The notes under the pieces: model-generated | What the model was told of the DNA's origin: nothing | The model's database searches: none | The model's input: only the letters and a program-made list of their open reading frames with translations | In this document: piece after piece, positions 17,274-25,158 of the stretch | Numbering within the stretch: the first letter of the stretch is position 1 | Layout: each line of letters starts with the position of its first letter | Source: JAJISK01 sp046759185 | GTDB taxonomy: Archaea > Thermoplasmatota > Thermoplasmata > RBG-16-68-12 > JAJISG01 | DNA length: 64,000 bases | NCBI GenBank assembly: GCA_046759185.1 | Contig: JBHIBO010000002.1 | Location: forward strand, 1-64,000 | Direction: 5' to 3' | Position numbers and translations under genes: made by a program

Positions 17274-17828
17274 TCAGAAGCTGAGGGTCTGGAAGCCCAG
17301 GACGGCGACGAAGAAGAAGAAGATGAGGGCCCGGAGGGTGCCGCCCACGAAGTTGACTAGGAGAAACACCCAACCCCGGATGAGCTGTCCCTGCTTGTTG
17401 AAGAGGGAGTAGAGGTAGATGGGGAGGGTGTCAGGAAGGAAGGGGATGGCCAGGAGGATGAAGAGGCCCACCCAGCCCGTGAACCGGACGAAACGGGTCA
17501 CGTACCCAACGAACTGGCCGAGGATCCGGTAGCGCGCGCTGTAGTACCGGATGGGCCCTTCCACTTTCAGTCCCAGGAGGAAGATAAGACCCGCGCCGAC
17601 CATCTTGGAGAGCCCGATGACCAGGGCGATGGTGAAGATGCCAAGGTTCTCCGGCTTGACGAAGAGGGCGAGCTCGATGGGGAAGGGGAGGAAGACGGCC
17701 GTGGCGATGCCGTAGAGGAAGAGGACGATCAGGTAGAGAACGGGGTCTGCGGTATAGGCTTCCAGGATGCCCAGGAAGAACTCGATGAAAGCATCGTGAA
17801 AGGTGATGCGAGCCCCTCCGGCTCCCAA
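17274..17828 (-). CDS. VTT/SNARE-associated-like membrane protein
   Basis: A 184-residue integral membrane protein with about five hydrophobic segments. The stretches LFLYGIATAVFLPFPIELALF, GLSKMVGAGLIFLLG and GLFILLAIPFLPDTLPIY recall the DedA/YqaA (VTT, formerly SNARE-associated) fold, whose members act in lipid scrambling or small-molecule transport. The match is by pattern only, so membership is probable rather than certain. It ends 49 bases before the acyl-CoA dehydrogenase and faces away from thi4. Confidence 0.6.
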   Translation of the reverse strand: MGAGGARITFHDAFIEFFLGILEAYTADPVLYLIVLFLYGIATAVFLPFPIELALFVKPENLGIFTIALVIGLSKMVGAGLIFLLGLKVEGPIRYYSARYRILGQFVGYVTRFVRFTGWVGLFILLAIPFLPDTLPIYLYSLFNKQGQLIRGWVFLLVNFVGGTLRALIFFFFVAVLGFQTLSF

Positions 17829-17948
17829 TGGCTAACGGAGTTAAAAGAATGAGCCAGCTTGGGGCCGGCGTCCCCGTCCAGGGAGCCTCCAGGGAGCAGC
17901 CGAGAACCCTTATATGAGGGCTCCAGTTAGAAGAGCCCGGGGAGCAGC

Positions 17949-18731
17949 ATGCCTACCTTTGAGTACTCAAGTGAGAGCGAGATCACGCGAGCGATTCTCC
18001 AGGGTTTCTCCAACGACCTGAACGAATACGCCGAGTCCGACGTCATCGTCGTAGGCGGGGGCCCGAGCGGCCTCATGACGGGAAGGGAACTGGCTAAGCG
18101 CGGCGTCAAGGTCCTGATCATCGAGCGGAACAACTACCTCGGCGGTGGTTTCTGGCTCGGGGGCTACCTCATGAATACGATTACGGTCCGCGCCCCCGGG
18201 CAGGAGGTCCTGGAGGAGCTCGAGATTCCTTACGAAAAGGCGGCCGAGGGCCTCTACACCACGGTCGGCCCCCACGCTTGCTCCAAGACCATCGCGGCCG
18301 CTTGCGACGCTGGAGCCAAGATTCTCAACATGACGAGCTTGGAGGATGTGGTCGTCCGGGACCAGAACCGTGTCGGTGGCGTCGTAGTCAACTGGACCCC
18401 TGTCGGGGCCCTCCCCCGGGAGATTACCTGCGTCGACCCCGTGGCCTTGGAGTGCCGCCTCGTGGTGGATGCCACCGGCCACGACGCCGAAGTCGTCTCG
18501 GCCCTCGAGAAACGGGGGATAGTGAAGATCCCCGGTGAGGGGGCCATGTGGGTGGAGAAGTCGGAGGATCTCGTCGTCGAACACACGGGGCTCGTCCATC
18601 CCGGACTCATCGTGGCAGGGATGGCGGTCTCCAGCGTCTACGCCCTCCCCCGGATGGGTCCGACCTTCGGGGCCATGCTCCTCTCGGGCAAGCGGGCCGC
18701 TGAAGTGGCCTATGACATCCTCAAGACCTAG
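17949..18731 (+). CDS. thi4: Thiazole synthase Thi4 (thiamine biosynthesis)
   Basis: Forms the thiazole moiety of thiamine from NAD, glycine and a sulfur source. The 260-residue protein has the FAD/NAD-type fold DVIVVGGGPSGLMTGRELAKRG (from residue 31) and the C-terminal GLVHPGLIVAGMAVSSVYALPRMGPTFGAML, characteristic of Thi4. The position equivalent to the yeast sulfur-donating cysteine is Cys161 here (REITCVDPVALE); methanococcal sulfide-dependent enzymes carry His there, whereas haloarchaeal ones keep Cys. A TATA-like CTTATATGAG lies near 17909-17918. I looked for a TPP riboswitch in the 120-base upstream gap and saw no conserved core. Confidence 0.93.
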   Translation: MPTFEYSSESEITRAILQGFSNDLNEYAESDVIVVGGGPSGLMTGRELAKRGVKVLIIERNNYLGGGFWLGGYLMNTITVRAPGQEVLEELEIPYEKAAEGLYTTVGPHACSKTIAAACDAGAKILNMTSLEDVVVRDQNRVGGVVVNWTPVGALPREITCVDPVALECRLVVDATGHDAEVVSALEKRGIVKIPGEGAMWVEKSEDLVVEHTGLVHPGLIVAGMAVSSVYALPRMGPTFGAMLLSGKRAAEVAYDILKT

Positions 18732-19527
18732 GATTCTGGCGCGACCCGAACGGATCGTCCTCTACGAGGACCCCGCCACCCCCACCCTGGATCTCAAGGA
18801 ACTGGCGGCGTACGTGCGCGAGGCCACGGGGGTTTATGTCGAAACGCGACCCGAGTTCTTTTCCCACCATGGGGTGCCGGACCTGGAAGATCTGGCCGGG
18901 CAGATGGCCCATCTCAAGGTCAAAGACATCTACCACGAGGTGCAGGCGTATCCGCCTCTCCTGGGGGACGTGGACATCGAAAGAAGGCTCTTGCTCGACC
19001 CGCGCAACCGCCTCCCCGGAATCCTCTATGACGGCTTTCGTCTCCAAGCCCTAATGCGCTCCCTCATCCCTGAGGGGGAGCTGAGCCTTCGGACCGTCCA
19101 TCTCGCCTTCACCCCCCGACTCATCTCCACGTTCGATCAGGGGGATCGTGTCTACCATGCCCGCGTCATCGTCTGCGGCCTGCCTGCCGTTGCCTCCACG
19201 AGCGGCGTGGTCGAGGGACCGGCAAAACCCAGGGGGTTCTACGCGGCAAAGCGACGGTACAGCACGATGGGAATCACACCACCCACCGAGGTCCTGAAGG
19301 AGGAGTTCGTGGGCCAATTCATCGATTACGACGACCCGCGACTGACGGAGGTGTTCAAGGGCTACGCCCTTCAGGCCCTCTTCTTTCACCTTCTCGGGAA
19401 TCCCTTCTGCGAGGACCGGACCTGCCGACTGTTCAACGCCCACTGGCAGGCGGAGATGATCGGCGCCCAGCTGGAGTCGGGAGCGCTCTGCGAGGTCCAC
19501 GCTGGATTCCTGCCCCTCGATTCCTGA
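18712..19527 (+). CDS. DUF6775-like putative metallopeptidase
   Basis: A 271-residue protein that I associate, with moderate certainty, with the archaeal DUF6775 putative metallopeptidase family, mainly from the conserved end HLLGNPFCEDRTCRLFNAHW. That resembles the second half of archaemetzincin-like proteins, but no HExxH zinc site is visible, so peptidase activity is doubtful. ATG 18712 overlaps the thi4 coding end by 20 bases, so it is very likely co-translated with thi4; a later start cannot be excluded. A role linked to thiamine is suggested only by this overlap. Confidence 0.65.
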   Translation: MTSSRPRILARPERIVLYEDPATPTLDLKELAAYVREATGVYVETRPEFFSHHGVPDLEDLAGQMAHLKVKDIYHEVQAYPPLLGDVDIERRLLLDPRNRLPGILYDGFRLQALMRSLIPEGELSLRTVHLAFTPRLISTFDQGDRVYHARVIVCGLPAVASTSGVVEGPAKPRGFYAAKRRYSTMGITPPTEVLKEEFVGQFIDYDDPRLTEVFKGYALQALFFHLLGNPFCEDRTCRLFNAHWQAEMIGAQLESGALCEVHAGFLPLDS

Positions 19528-19567
19528 CCCGCAAAGGATTCATCCTGGCGCGTCCTACGCGCTCGAG

Positions 19568-20671
19568 TTGAAGCTCCCCCCCTTTGAGATGGAGCGGTGG
19601 CAATCGACCTGGGAGCAGCAGGTGGCGGTCAACCTCTCGGAGAGCGGTGTCGACCCCATCGCCCTGGAAGAGCTCCTGAGCGAGAACGACCTGCGGGAGC
19701 TCCTGCGGTCACCGCTAGGGTATGCCCCCACCCAAGGCTCAATCGAGCTCCGGGAGGCGGTGGCGGGTCTCTACCCCGACTGCGGCCCGGAGAACGTCCT
19801 GCTAACAACAGGGTCGGCAGAGGCCAACTTTCTTGGGACCCTGGCTACGGCCGAGCGGGGCGCACCCTTCGTCACGGTCCTCCCCAACTACATGCAAGTC
19901 TGGGGACTGGCCCAGACGTGGGGGAAAGCCATCCCGTTGTGGCTGAGGCAGAAGCGATCGTGGCAGCCGGACCCGGAGGAGGTGAAGGCGGCCGTTTCCC
20001 TTGGTACGACGGCCATCTCCCTCAGCCACCCCAACAATCCAACGGGTGTCGCCCTGACGACAGAGACGCGCCGCACACTTCTCGAGGCCGCCGAGGATGT
20101 CGGCGCTTGGATTCTGTCGGATGAGGTGTATCGCGGGGCGGAGCGGGTCGGCAAGGAGACCCCCTCCTTCTGGCGTGCCTCCGAAAGGGTCCTCGTCGCC
20201 TCCGGCCTCTCCAAGGCCTACGGCCTGCCCGGATTGCGCCTCGGCTGGGTCTGCGGACCGGCTGCCTTCGTGGATCGCCTCTGGGCCCTCCACGACTACA
20301 CCACCATCGCCCTCAACCAGTTAGCAGACGTCCTGGGGCGGCGCGCGCTAGGACCATGGAGGGAGCATCTCCTCCGCCGAGCCCGCTCCATCCTTCGCGG
20401 CAACTTCCCCGTCCTCGAGTCCTTCGTCCAGGAGAACGACCTGGAATGGATTCCTCCCGCAGCGGGGGCCATCTCGTTCCTCCGGTACCCGTGGAAGGTC
20501 CCTTCGCTGGCGCTCGCCGAGCAGGCCCGAAAGGCAGGTGTCTTAATCGTCCCAGGCACGCACTTCCAGGAGGAGGGCCATCTTCGCCTCGGGTATGGCA
20601 TGGACCGCGAGGAGCTCGCGAAGGGACTCGGCCTCCTCCAATCCGTCGTCGATGAGGTCGCGGAGGCATGA
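19568..20671 (+). CDS. Class I/II PLP-dependent aminotransferase
   Basis: Fold-type I aminotransferase of 367 aa. Family marks are GYAPTQGSIELREAVAGLY (near residue 48), LLTTGSAEANFL, SHPNNPTGVALT (substrate/PLP motif near 155), ILSDEVYRG, the PLP-lysine segment SGLSKAYGLPGLRLGW (near 216) and a C-terminal LRLGYG arginine. The start is a TTG at 19568; ATG 19589 (residue 8) is possible. Its stop overlaps the start of the following FAD-oxidase gene (ATGA), so the pair is coupled: one could act on an amino acid, the other on an amine or imino acid. Substrate unknown. Confidence 0.88.
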   Translation: MKLPPFEMERWQSTWEQQVAVNLSESGVDPIALEELLSENDLRELLRSPLGYAPTQGSIELREAVAGLYPDCGPENVLLTTGSAEANFLGTLATAERGAPFVTVLPNYMQVWGLAQTWGKAIPLWLRQKRSWQPDPEEVKAAVSLGTTAISLSHPNNPTGVALTTETRRTLLEAAEDVGAWILSDEVYRGAERVGKETPSFWRASERVLVASGLSKAYGLPGLRLGWVCGPAAFVDRLWALHDYTTIALNQLADVLGRRALGPWREHLLRRARSILRGNFPVLESFVQENDLEWIPPAAGAISFLRYPWKVPSLALAEQARKAGVLIVPGTHFQEEGHLRLGYGMDREELAKGLGLLQSVVDEVAEA

Positions 20672-21813
20672 GGGCCGACGTGGTGGTCGTCGGCGCCGGC
20701 ATCGCGGGGACGGCGATGGCCTACTTCCTGGCGAAGGGAGGCCTTCGGGTCGCCCTCGTGGATCGAACCTATCCGGGACACGGCGCAACGGGGCGGTCCG
20801 CCGGTTTCCTCGTCTCGCAGCATTGGAACGAACACGATGTTGCCCTTGCCCGCGCATCGCGGGAGATCGCCACGCACGTCCACCCGGAGGGGGCCTCGGG
20901 TTTCACCGCCTCGGGATTCCTCCGCCTCACTGCGAGAGAGGAGGACATCCCCGTGATGCGAGAGCGCTCTCGGGACATCCGCAGAGACGGCCATCGAGCA
21001 GAGGTGCTGACACGCCGAAACCTCGGGCGGCGTTTTCCTTGGCTCCGAACTCCCGGTCTCGCCGGCGGTCTTTTCACCCCCGAAGACGGCTACCTGGACC
21101 CCTACGAGGTCTCCACCGGCTTTCTGAGTCGGGCCCGCGATCGGGGGGCGGAACTCCTGGTCAACAGCCCGGTGGAGGAACTGATGGTCCGAGCCTCGCG
21201 GGTGGAGGGCGTCGTGGCGGGGAAGAAGAATATAGAGGCGGACACCGTTGTCCTGACCCTTGGCCCCTGGACCAAACCGTTGCTGCAGGCCCACGGGGTG
21301 GACCTCCCCGTCAAAGGCTACCGGGTCCAAGCCCTGGTGACGGCTCCTATCCCTGACCTACCGTCCCTCCCCATGCTCCACGAGCTCCCCAACGGATACT
21401 ATCTCCGACCCGAACAGACGGGCCTCCTTGTGGGGGATGGGACCGAATACACGGAAGCCGATCCGGAATCCTACGACCAAGAGGCGGGCTTTGCCCTCTA
21501 CACCGACCTGGCGGCCTGGCTCACCCGGCGCGTCCCCTCCGCCGCCGCGGCCATGGTCACCCGGGGATGGGCGGGTCTCTGCCAGGCCACGCCGGACCGT
21601 CTCCCCCTTGCCGGGGAGCTGAGTGACTGGGAGGGGCTCCACGTCCTGGCAGGATTCAACGGGCTCGGCGTCATGCGGAGCCCGGCTCTCGCCGAGGCAT
21701 TAGCTGAGCGTCTTCTCGGACGCGACCCAGCCCTCGATCTGGACCCCTTCCGACCCGACCGGTTCGAGACCGGTCTGGACTTCACCATCCACGAGGGGTT
21801 CACGCTTCAATGA
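20668..21813 (+). CDS. FAD-dependent oxidoreductase of the D-amino acid oxidase / sarcosine oxidase-beta family
   Basis: A 381-residue DAO-family flavoprotein. The FAD motif is VVVVGAGIAGTAMAYFLAKGG at the N-terminus; GHGATGRSAGFL (near residue 40) and DGYLDPYEV with the C-terminal LAGFNGLGVMRSPALAEALAE are typical of glycine/sarcosine/D-amino-acid oxidases and dehydrogenases. It overlaps the preceding aminotransferase by four bases. Whether it uses oxygen or an electron carrier is not readable. Confidence 0.88.
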   Translation: MRADVVVVGAGIAGTAMAYFLAKGGLRVALVDRTYPGHGATGRSAGFLVSQHWNEHDVALARASREIATHVHPEGASGFTASGFLRLTAREEDIPVMRERSRDIRRDGHRAEVLTRRNLGRRFPWLRTPGLAGGLFTPEDGYLDPYEVSTGFLSRARDRGAELLVNSPVEELMVRASRVEGVVAGKKNIEADTVVLTLGPWTKPLLQAHGVDLPVKGYRVQALVTAPIPDLPSLPMLHELPNGYYLRPEQTGLLVGDGTEYTEADPESYDQEAGFALYTDLAAWLTRRVPSAAAAMVTRGWAGLCQATPDRLPLAGELSDWEGLHVLAGFNGLGVMRSPALAEALAERLLGRDPALDLDPFRPDRFETGLDFTIHEGFTLQ

Positions 21814-21862
21814 GGCGCTCGCTTTCTTAGGGAAGGAGCCCTCAATGGAGGGGAGGCTCACC

Positions 21863-22332
21863 ATGGTGGACGAAGGAGAGAAGGCACCCGACTTCACGAT
21901 TCCTAACGAGGACATCAGCCGGTGAATCTGGCGAAGGAGCTCGGCGAGGGCCCCGTCGTCCTCTCCTTCTACCTCTTCGACTTCACGACCACATGCACCA
22001 CGCAGGCGTGCAACTCCCGCGACTCTCCGGGGGCGTTCCAGCAGTACGGCGCCAGAGTCCTCGGCATCAACGGGGATTCCCCGTTCAGCCACCAGCTGTT
22101 CAGGAAGATCAACCACCTCAACTTCCCCCTCTTGAGCGACTGGGGCCGTGTCGTCAGTCGGGCCTATGGGATTCACTACGAGGAGATCAACGGCCTTCCG
22201 GGCGCCCCGAAGAGATCGGTCTGCGTTCTGGATCGGGACCGGGTCGTCCGGCACAGGTGGGTCCCCGAGGATCCCGACATCCCTCCCAACACGGAGGCGG
22301 TTGCCGCGGGCGTCAGGAAATTGGCGTCCTAG
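21863..22332 (+). pseudogene. AhpC/TSA (BCP-like) peroxiredoxin disrupted by a one-base frameshift
   Basis: The first 20 codons from ATG 21863 read MVDEGEKAPDFTIPNEDISR and then hit a TGA at 21923. The rest of the protein continues in the -1 frame from 21922 (VNLAKELGEGPVVLSFYLFD) to 22332. Joined, the two pieces align without gap to the usual peroxiredoxin opening (EKAPDFTLPNQDGxxVNL). The peroxidatic Cys in FTTTCTTQAC and the remainder are intact (~156 aa in all). No canonical slippery heptamer is at the junction, so a single missing base, genomic or from sequencing, is likelier than programmed frameshifting. It may be translated as a fragment or be dead. Confidence 0.75.
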
Positions 22333-22368
22333 GGCACCCTGTGGAAGACCCGCCGTTCTTCGCGACCC

Positions 22369-23019
22369 TCACCCCTTCTCCCCTCGGGTCACGATGGCGA
22401 GGTCCGGCTTCCACGGGGGCCCGGTGTACCCGACACGAACCCGCCGGAACCCCGCTTCCTCGAACATGGCGACGGCCTCTTCCTCGTCATAGAACAACAT
22501 CATGTTGTCCGCCAGCAGACGATAGAGCCGGTCCCGCGGTCGAGTGGGCCCGCCCACCATGGCCACGCCGCCCGGTCGGAGAACGCGGTTCATTTCGTGC
22601 AGGGCCCGAACCGGGTCGGGCCAGTACTCGATGGAGCCGGAGGAGACCACCGCGTCGAAGCGTTCCCCCTGGAAGGGCAGATTCTCCGCATCCCCCCGCA
22701 CGAGGGGGATCGGAAGCTTCCGGGCCGCCCGCTGGAGCTGCTCGGGGGTAATGTCCAGCCCCCACACCGAGGACGTGGTCTCCAGGACGCCCTCGCTGAG
22801 GAACCCCGTCCCGCACCCCACGTCGAGCACCTCCATCCCAGGGCGGAGTCCCGCCATGTCCAGGCCGAAGGCACGCATGCGCTCGTCCCAGAACAGGTCC
22901 CGGAGCCACGTGTCATACACCTTAGAGAGCTGGCGGTAGAAACGCTGCGCACGTCGCTTATCGCGAAGGAACTCCAGACGGGGGCCCCCGTCCGTCGCGA
23001 TAGCCTTTTCCCGCCCCAT
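22369..23019 (-). CDS. SAM-dependent methyltransferase (MPBQ/UbiE-like)
   Basis: Class I methyltransferase, 216 aa. Motif I is VLDVGCGTGFLSEGV (near residue 64), motif II LVRGDAENLPFQGERFDAVVS, and motif III NRVLRPGGVAMVGG. The overall pattern (YDTWLRDLFWDERM before motif I, and YRLLADNMMLFYDEEEAVAMFEEAGF after it) resembles methylphytylbenzoquinone/menaquinone methyltransferases. It lies beside a geranylgeranyl reductase and a polyprenyl synthase on the same strand, which favours a quinone or prenyl-lipid substrate; this is inference. Confidence 0.82.
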   Translation of the reverse strand: MGREKAIATDGGPRLEFLRDKRRAQRFYRQLSKVYDTWLRDLFWDERMRAFGLDMAGLRPGMEVLDVGCGTGFLSEGVLETTSSVWGLDITPEQLQRAARKLPIPLVRGDAENLPFQGERFDAVVSSGSIEYWPDPVRALHEMNRVLRPGGVAMVGGPTRPRDRLYRLLADNMMLFYDEEEAVAMFEEAGFRRVRVGYTGPPWKPDLAIVTRGEKG

Positions 23020-23033
23020 GGTCTTTCCGTCTC

Positions 23034-23177
23034 GTGCGCCTCAGGGAGGCCGTCTTGGACCTCGGCTACTTCTTCATCACCCTCTTTCTCGTCAGCTACG
23101 GTCTCGTCCTCGTGGTGCGCGGCTACCTCGCCCGGGGGCTTTCTGCGTTCACCGCCTCTACCACGGGCAGGTCCTGA
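23034..23177 (+). CDS. Possible small single-span membrane protein (47 aa)
   Basis: From a GTG at 23034 the plus strand encodes 47 residues beginning MRLREAVLDLGYFFITLFLV and continuing with one hydrophobic segment (LGYFFITLFLVSYGLVLVV), positive flanks and no cysteine. It occupies the 103-base gap between the methyltransferase start and the geranylgeranyl reductase stop, and overlaps the end of the latter by 55 bases on the other strand. The clean membrane-span pattern suggests a real micro-protein, but it could be chance. Confidence 0.25.
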   Translation: MRLREAVLDLGYFFITLFLVSYGLVLVVRGYLARGLSAFTASTTGRS

Positions 23178-24247
23178 CACCGGAGCGCGGCGGCCAACCC
23201 TTCCGGCCCCAGGAGTCGAAAGCTCTCCTCCAAGGCCTCGGGGTCGTCAAAGGACGGCGCCAGCATCTGGAAGAGGGCCCGACCTCGCTCGAACGCGCCG
23301 CCCAGGACCCGACGCCATGCCGCTTCATAGTCCGTCAACGGCGCCGTACCTGCTGCGAACCTCGCCGCGGCCTCCCCCGCCAGGCGGCCGCAGATCATGG
23401 CGGTGAAGATGCCACCACCGGAGGTGGAGAGGACATGTCCGGCGGCATCCCCCGCGAGGAGGACGTTCCCTCGAACCGTCTCGGAAAGGGGGCCGCCCAT
23501 GGGGACGAAGCCCCCGACGGGGGCCGAGGTTGCCCGGAGACCGCGAGCCTCAAGGAAGGTGTCCAGCGCGGCATGGAGGGGATCCTGTTTGAGGTCGGGC
23601 CGGACCCCGAGACCCACGTTCGCGTCGTGTCGTCGCGGGATGACCCACGCATACCCGCCGGGAGCGGAGCCACCGAAGTAGGCCTCGAAGACCGGATCAA
23701 AGGATCCCGCGAGGGACAGCGAGAGCGCGGGGAAGAGGAGTTCGTGCTCGGGGAACCCCATCTCCCGGGCCACGAGAGAGCGGGGCCCATCGGCCCCTAC
23801 GACCACGGAACTCCGGACGCGGGTCCGCGGCGTGATCAGATCCCCGTTCTCGAACCCCAGGAAGGACGTGTCGGTCCACAACTCGGCCCCCGCATCGACG
23901 GCCTGCCGCGCCAGGTAGCGATCCAATCGACCTCTCCAGATTGAATGGCCCTGAAAGTCGACCTCAAAGGCTCGCCCCGAAGGGGCATGGGCTCGAGCTC
24001 GCTCGATGAAACGGCCTAGGACGTGCGTGGGCAGGTCGAAGAGGTCCTCGAATCCCGCCGTGTCCGCGCAGATGCGTCGGATCTCCTCCAGCGATGGGAG
24101 AAACTCGCCGCACCGGACGGGCTCCCCCACGGTCTTGGCCCGCTCCAACATCAAGACCGAGGCGCCCCGGGATGCCGCCGCCGCGGCGGCCGTCGACCCC
24201 GCGGGACCGGCTCCGACGACCACAATGTCATACCGCGGAAGGGTCAG
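23123..24247 (-). CDS. Geranylgeranyl reductase family flavoprotein
   Basis: FAD-dependent reductase of isoprenoid double bonds (archaeal lipid or quinone side-chain saturation). Seen: RYDIVVVGAGPAGSTAAAAA at the start, VRCGEFLPS (the conserved C-G-E/D region, near residue 53), VVGADGPRSLVAREMG, and GNVLLAGDAAGHVLSTSGGGIFTAM (second FAD motif). No ATG lies in frame near the true N-terminus: a CTG at 24247 overlaps the stop of the upstream gene as CTGA and gives LTLPRYDIVVVGAG; a GTG at 24223 would cut into the first strand. I give the CTG as working start. In operon with polyprenyl synthase. Confidence 0.85.
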   Translation of the reverse strand: MTLPRYDIVVVGAGPAGSTAAAAAASRGASVLMLERAKTVGEPVRCGEFLPSLEEIRRICADTAGFEDLFDLPTHVLGRFIERARAHAPSGRAFEVDFQGHSIWRGRLDRYLARQAVDAGAELWTDTSFLGFENGDLITPRTRVRSSVVVGADGPRSLVAREMGFPEHELLFPALSLSLAGSFDPVFEAYFGGSAPGGYAWVIPRRHDANVGLGVRPDLKQDPLHAALDTFLEARGLRATSAPVGGFVPMGGPLSETVRGNVLLAGDAAGHVLSTSGGGIFTAMICGRLAGEAAARFAAGTAPLTDYEAAWRRVLGGAFERGRALFQMLAPSFDDPEALEESFRLLGPEGLAAALRCQDLPVVEAVNAESPRAR

Positions 24248-25026
24248 GGGACGGCCTCCTTCAGGTCGAGGAGATCCCGAGGTGTCCGGCGTAGGAGACG
24301 CAGCAATTCGAGCTGGCCGCCTTCCCACGTGGTAGCCTCTCCTTCCGCCAGCCGAATCTCCGCGCTCATCCGGCGCTTGAGTCGGGGAAGCCACGGGCCC
24401 TCCCAGCCGTCCTGAATGTCGTCGGCCATCTGAAAGGCGTTCCCCAGGTGGAGGCCAAAGCGATAGAAGCTCTCCCCGCCCTGTCCGGACGCCAGGGCGC
24501 CGAAGGCGGCAGCCGCGGCGAAGAGTCGACCGGTCTTGAGCTCGATGTTACGCTCATAGCTTTCCCACGAGGCGGTCTCGGGCGCCTCCTCGAGGTACAC
24601 GCCCAGACACATGGATACCCAGGCCTCTGAGAGGGTCTGTGCGGACGCGGCCCCATGGCGCGCAGCGAGGCTGAGGGCGACGCTTGGGAGAGTGAAGCCG
24701 GTGGTCACGGCCTGACGCAGGTCTCCAGCGAGGTGGAGAGCGGTCTTCCCCCGGCGTTCCCCATGTCCATCCAAGATGTCGTCGAGGCAGAGGGAGGCGC
24801 AGTGGGTGAGCTCGGCGCTGCACGCCAGGTCGAGGGCGACGGACCGATCGCCGTTCAGGGCGTCGGCCAGGAGGAGGGTGAGGGTGGGGCGGAGGCGCTT
24901 GCCACCTTCGACGACGTATTGGTAGAGGGGTTGGAGATCCTCCCCGTCCACGGCCTCACGGAGCCCCCCTTCGATGAGGGGGAGCACCGAGGCCCGATAG
25001 CCCTCGAAGGATCGCTCCCGGCTCAT
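24244..25026 (-). CDS. Polyprenyl (geranylgeranyl-type) diphosphate synthase
   Basis: Trans-prenyltransferase, 260 aa from MSRERSFEGYRASVLPLIEG at 25026. It has YVVEGGKRLRPTLTLLLADAL (GGKRLRP, substrate binding), a first aspartate motif LCLDDILDGHGERRGK and a second QMADDIQDGWEG. It is shorter than usual (~320), mainly in the C-terminal part after the second motif, and the first motif is DDILD followed by six residues, as in long-form enzymes. Product length cannot be predicted reliably. First gene of the reverse-strand isoprenoid cluster with the reductase and methyltransferase. Confidence 0.85.
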   Translation of the reverse strand: MSRERSFEGYRASVLPLIEGGLREAVDGEDLQPLYQYVVEGGKRLRPTLTLLLADALNGDRSVALDLACSAELTHCASLCLDDILDGHGERRGKTALHLAGDLRQAVTTGFTLPSVALSLAARHGAASAQTLSEAWVSMCLGVYLEEAPETASWESYERNIELKTGRLFAAAAAFGALASGQGGESFYRFGLHLGNAFQMADDIQDGWEGPWLPRLKRRMSAEIRLAEGEATTWEGGQLELLRLLRRTPRDLLDLKEAVP

Positions 25027-25158
25027 CACTCCGCCCCAAGCCCTGCCCCCGCCCATCCCGCGAGGGCCGTGTCCGCGGGAGAGGGCGCCTTACTCTTAAA
25101 CCCGTTGACCTCGACGCCGGAACCCCTTAAGACCGGGCGGGCATAACTGGGCGCATTG

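Noticed and set aside
17829..17948. Possible TPP riboswitch before thi4
   Set aside because: The conserved THI-box core sequences are not present in the 120-base gap; only a TATA-like box is seen.
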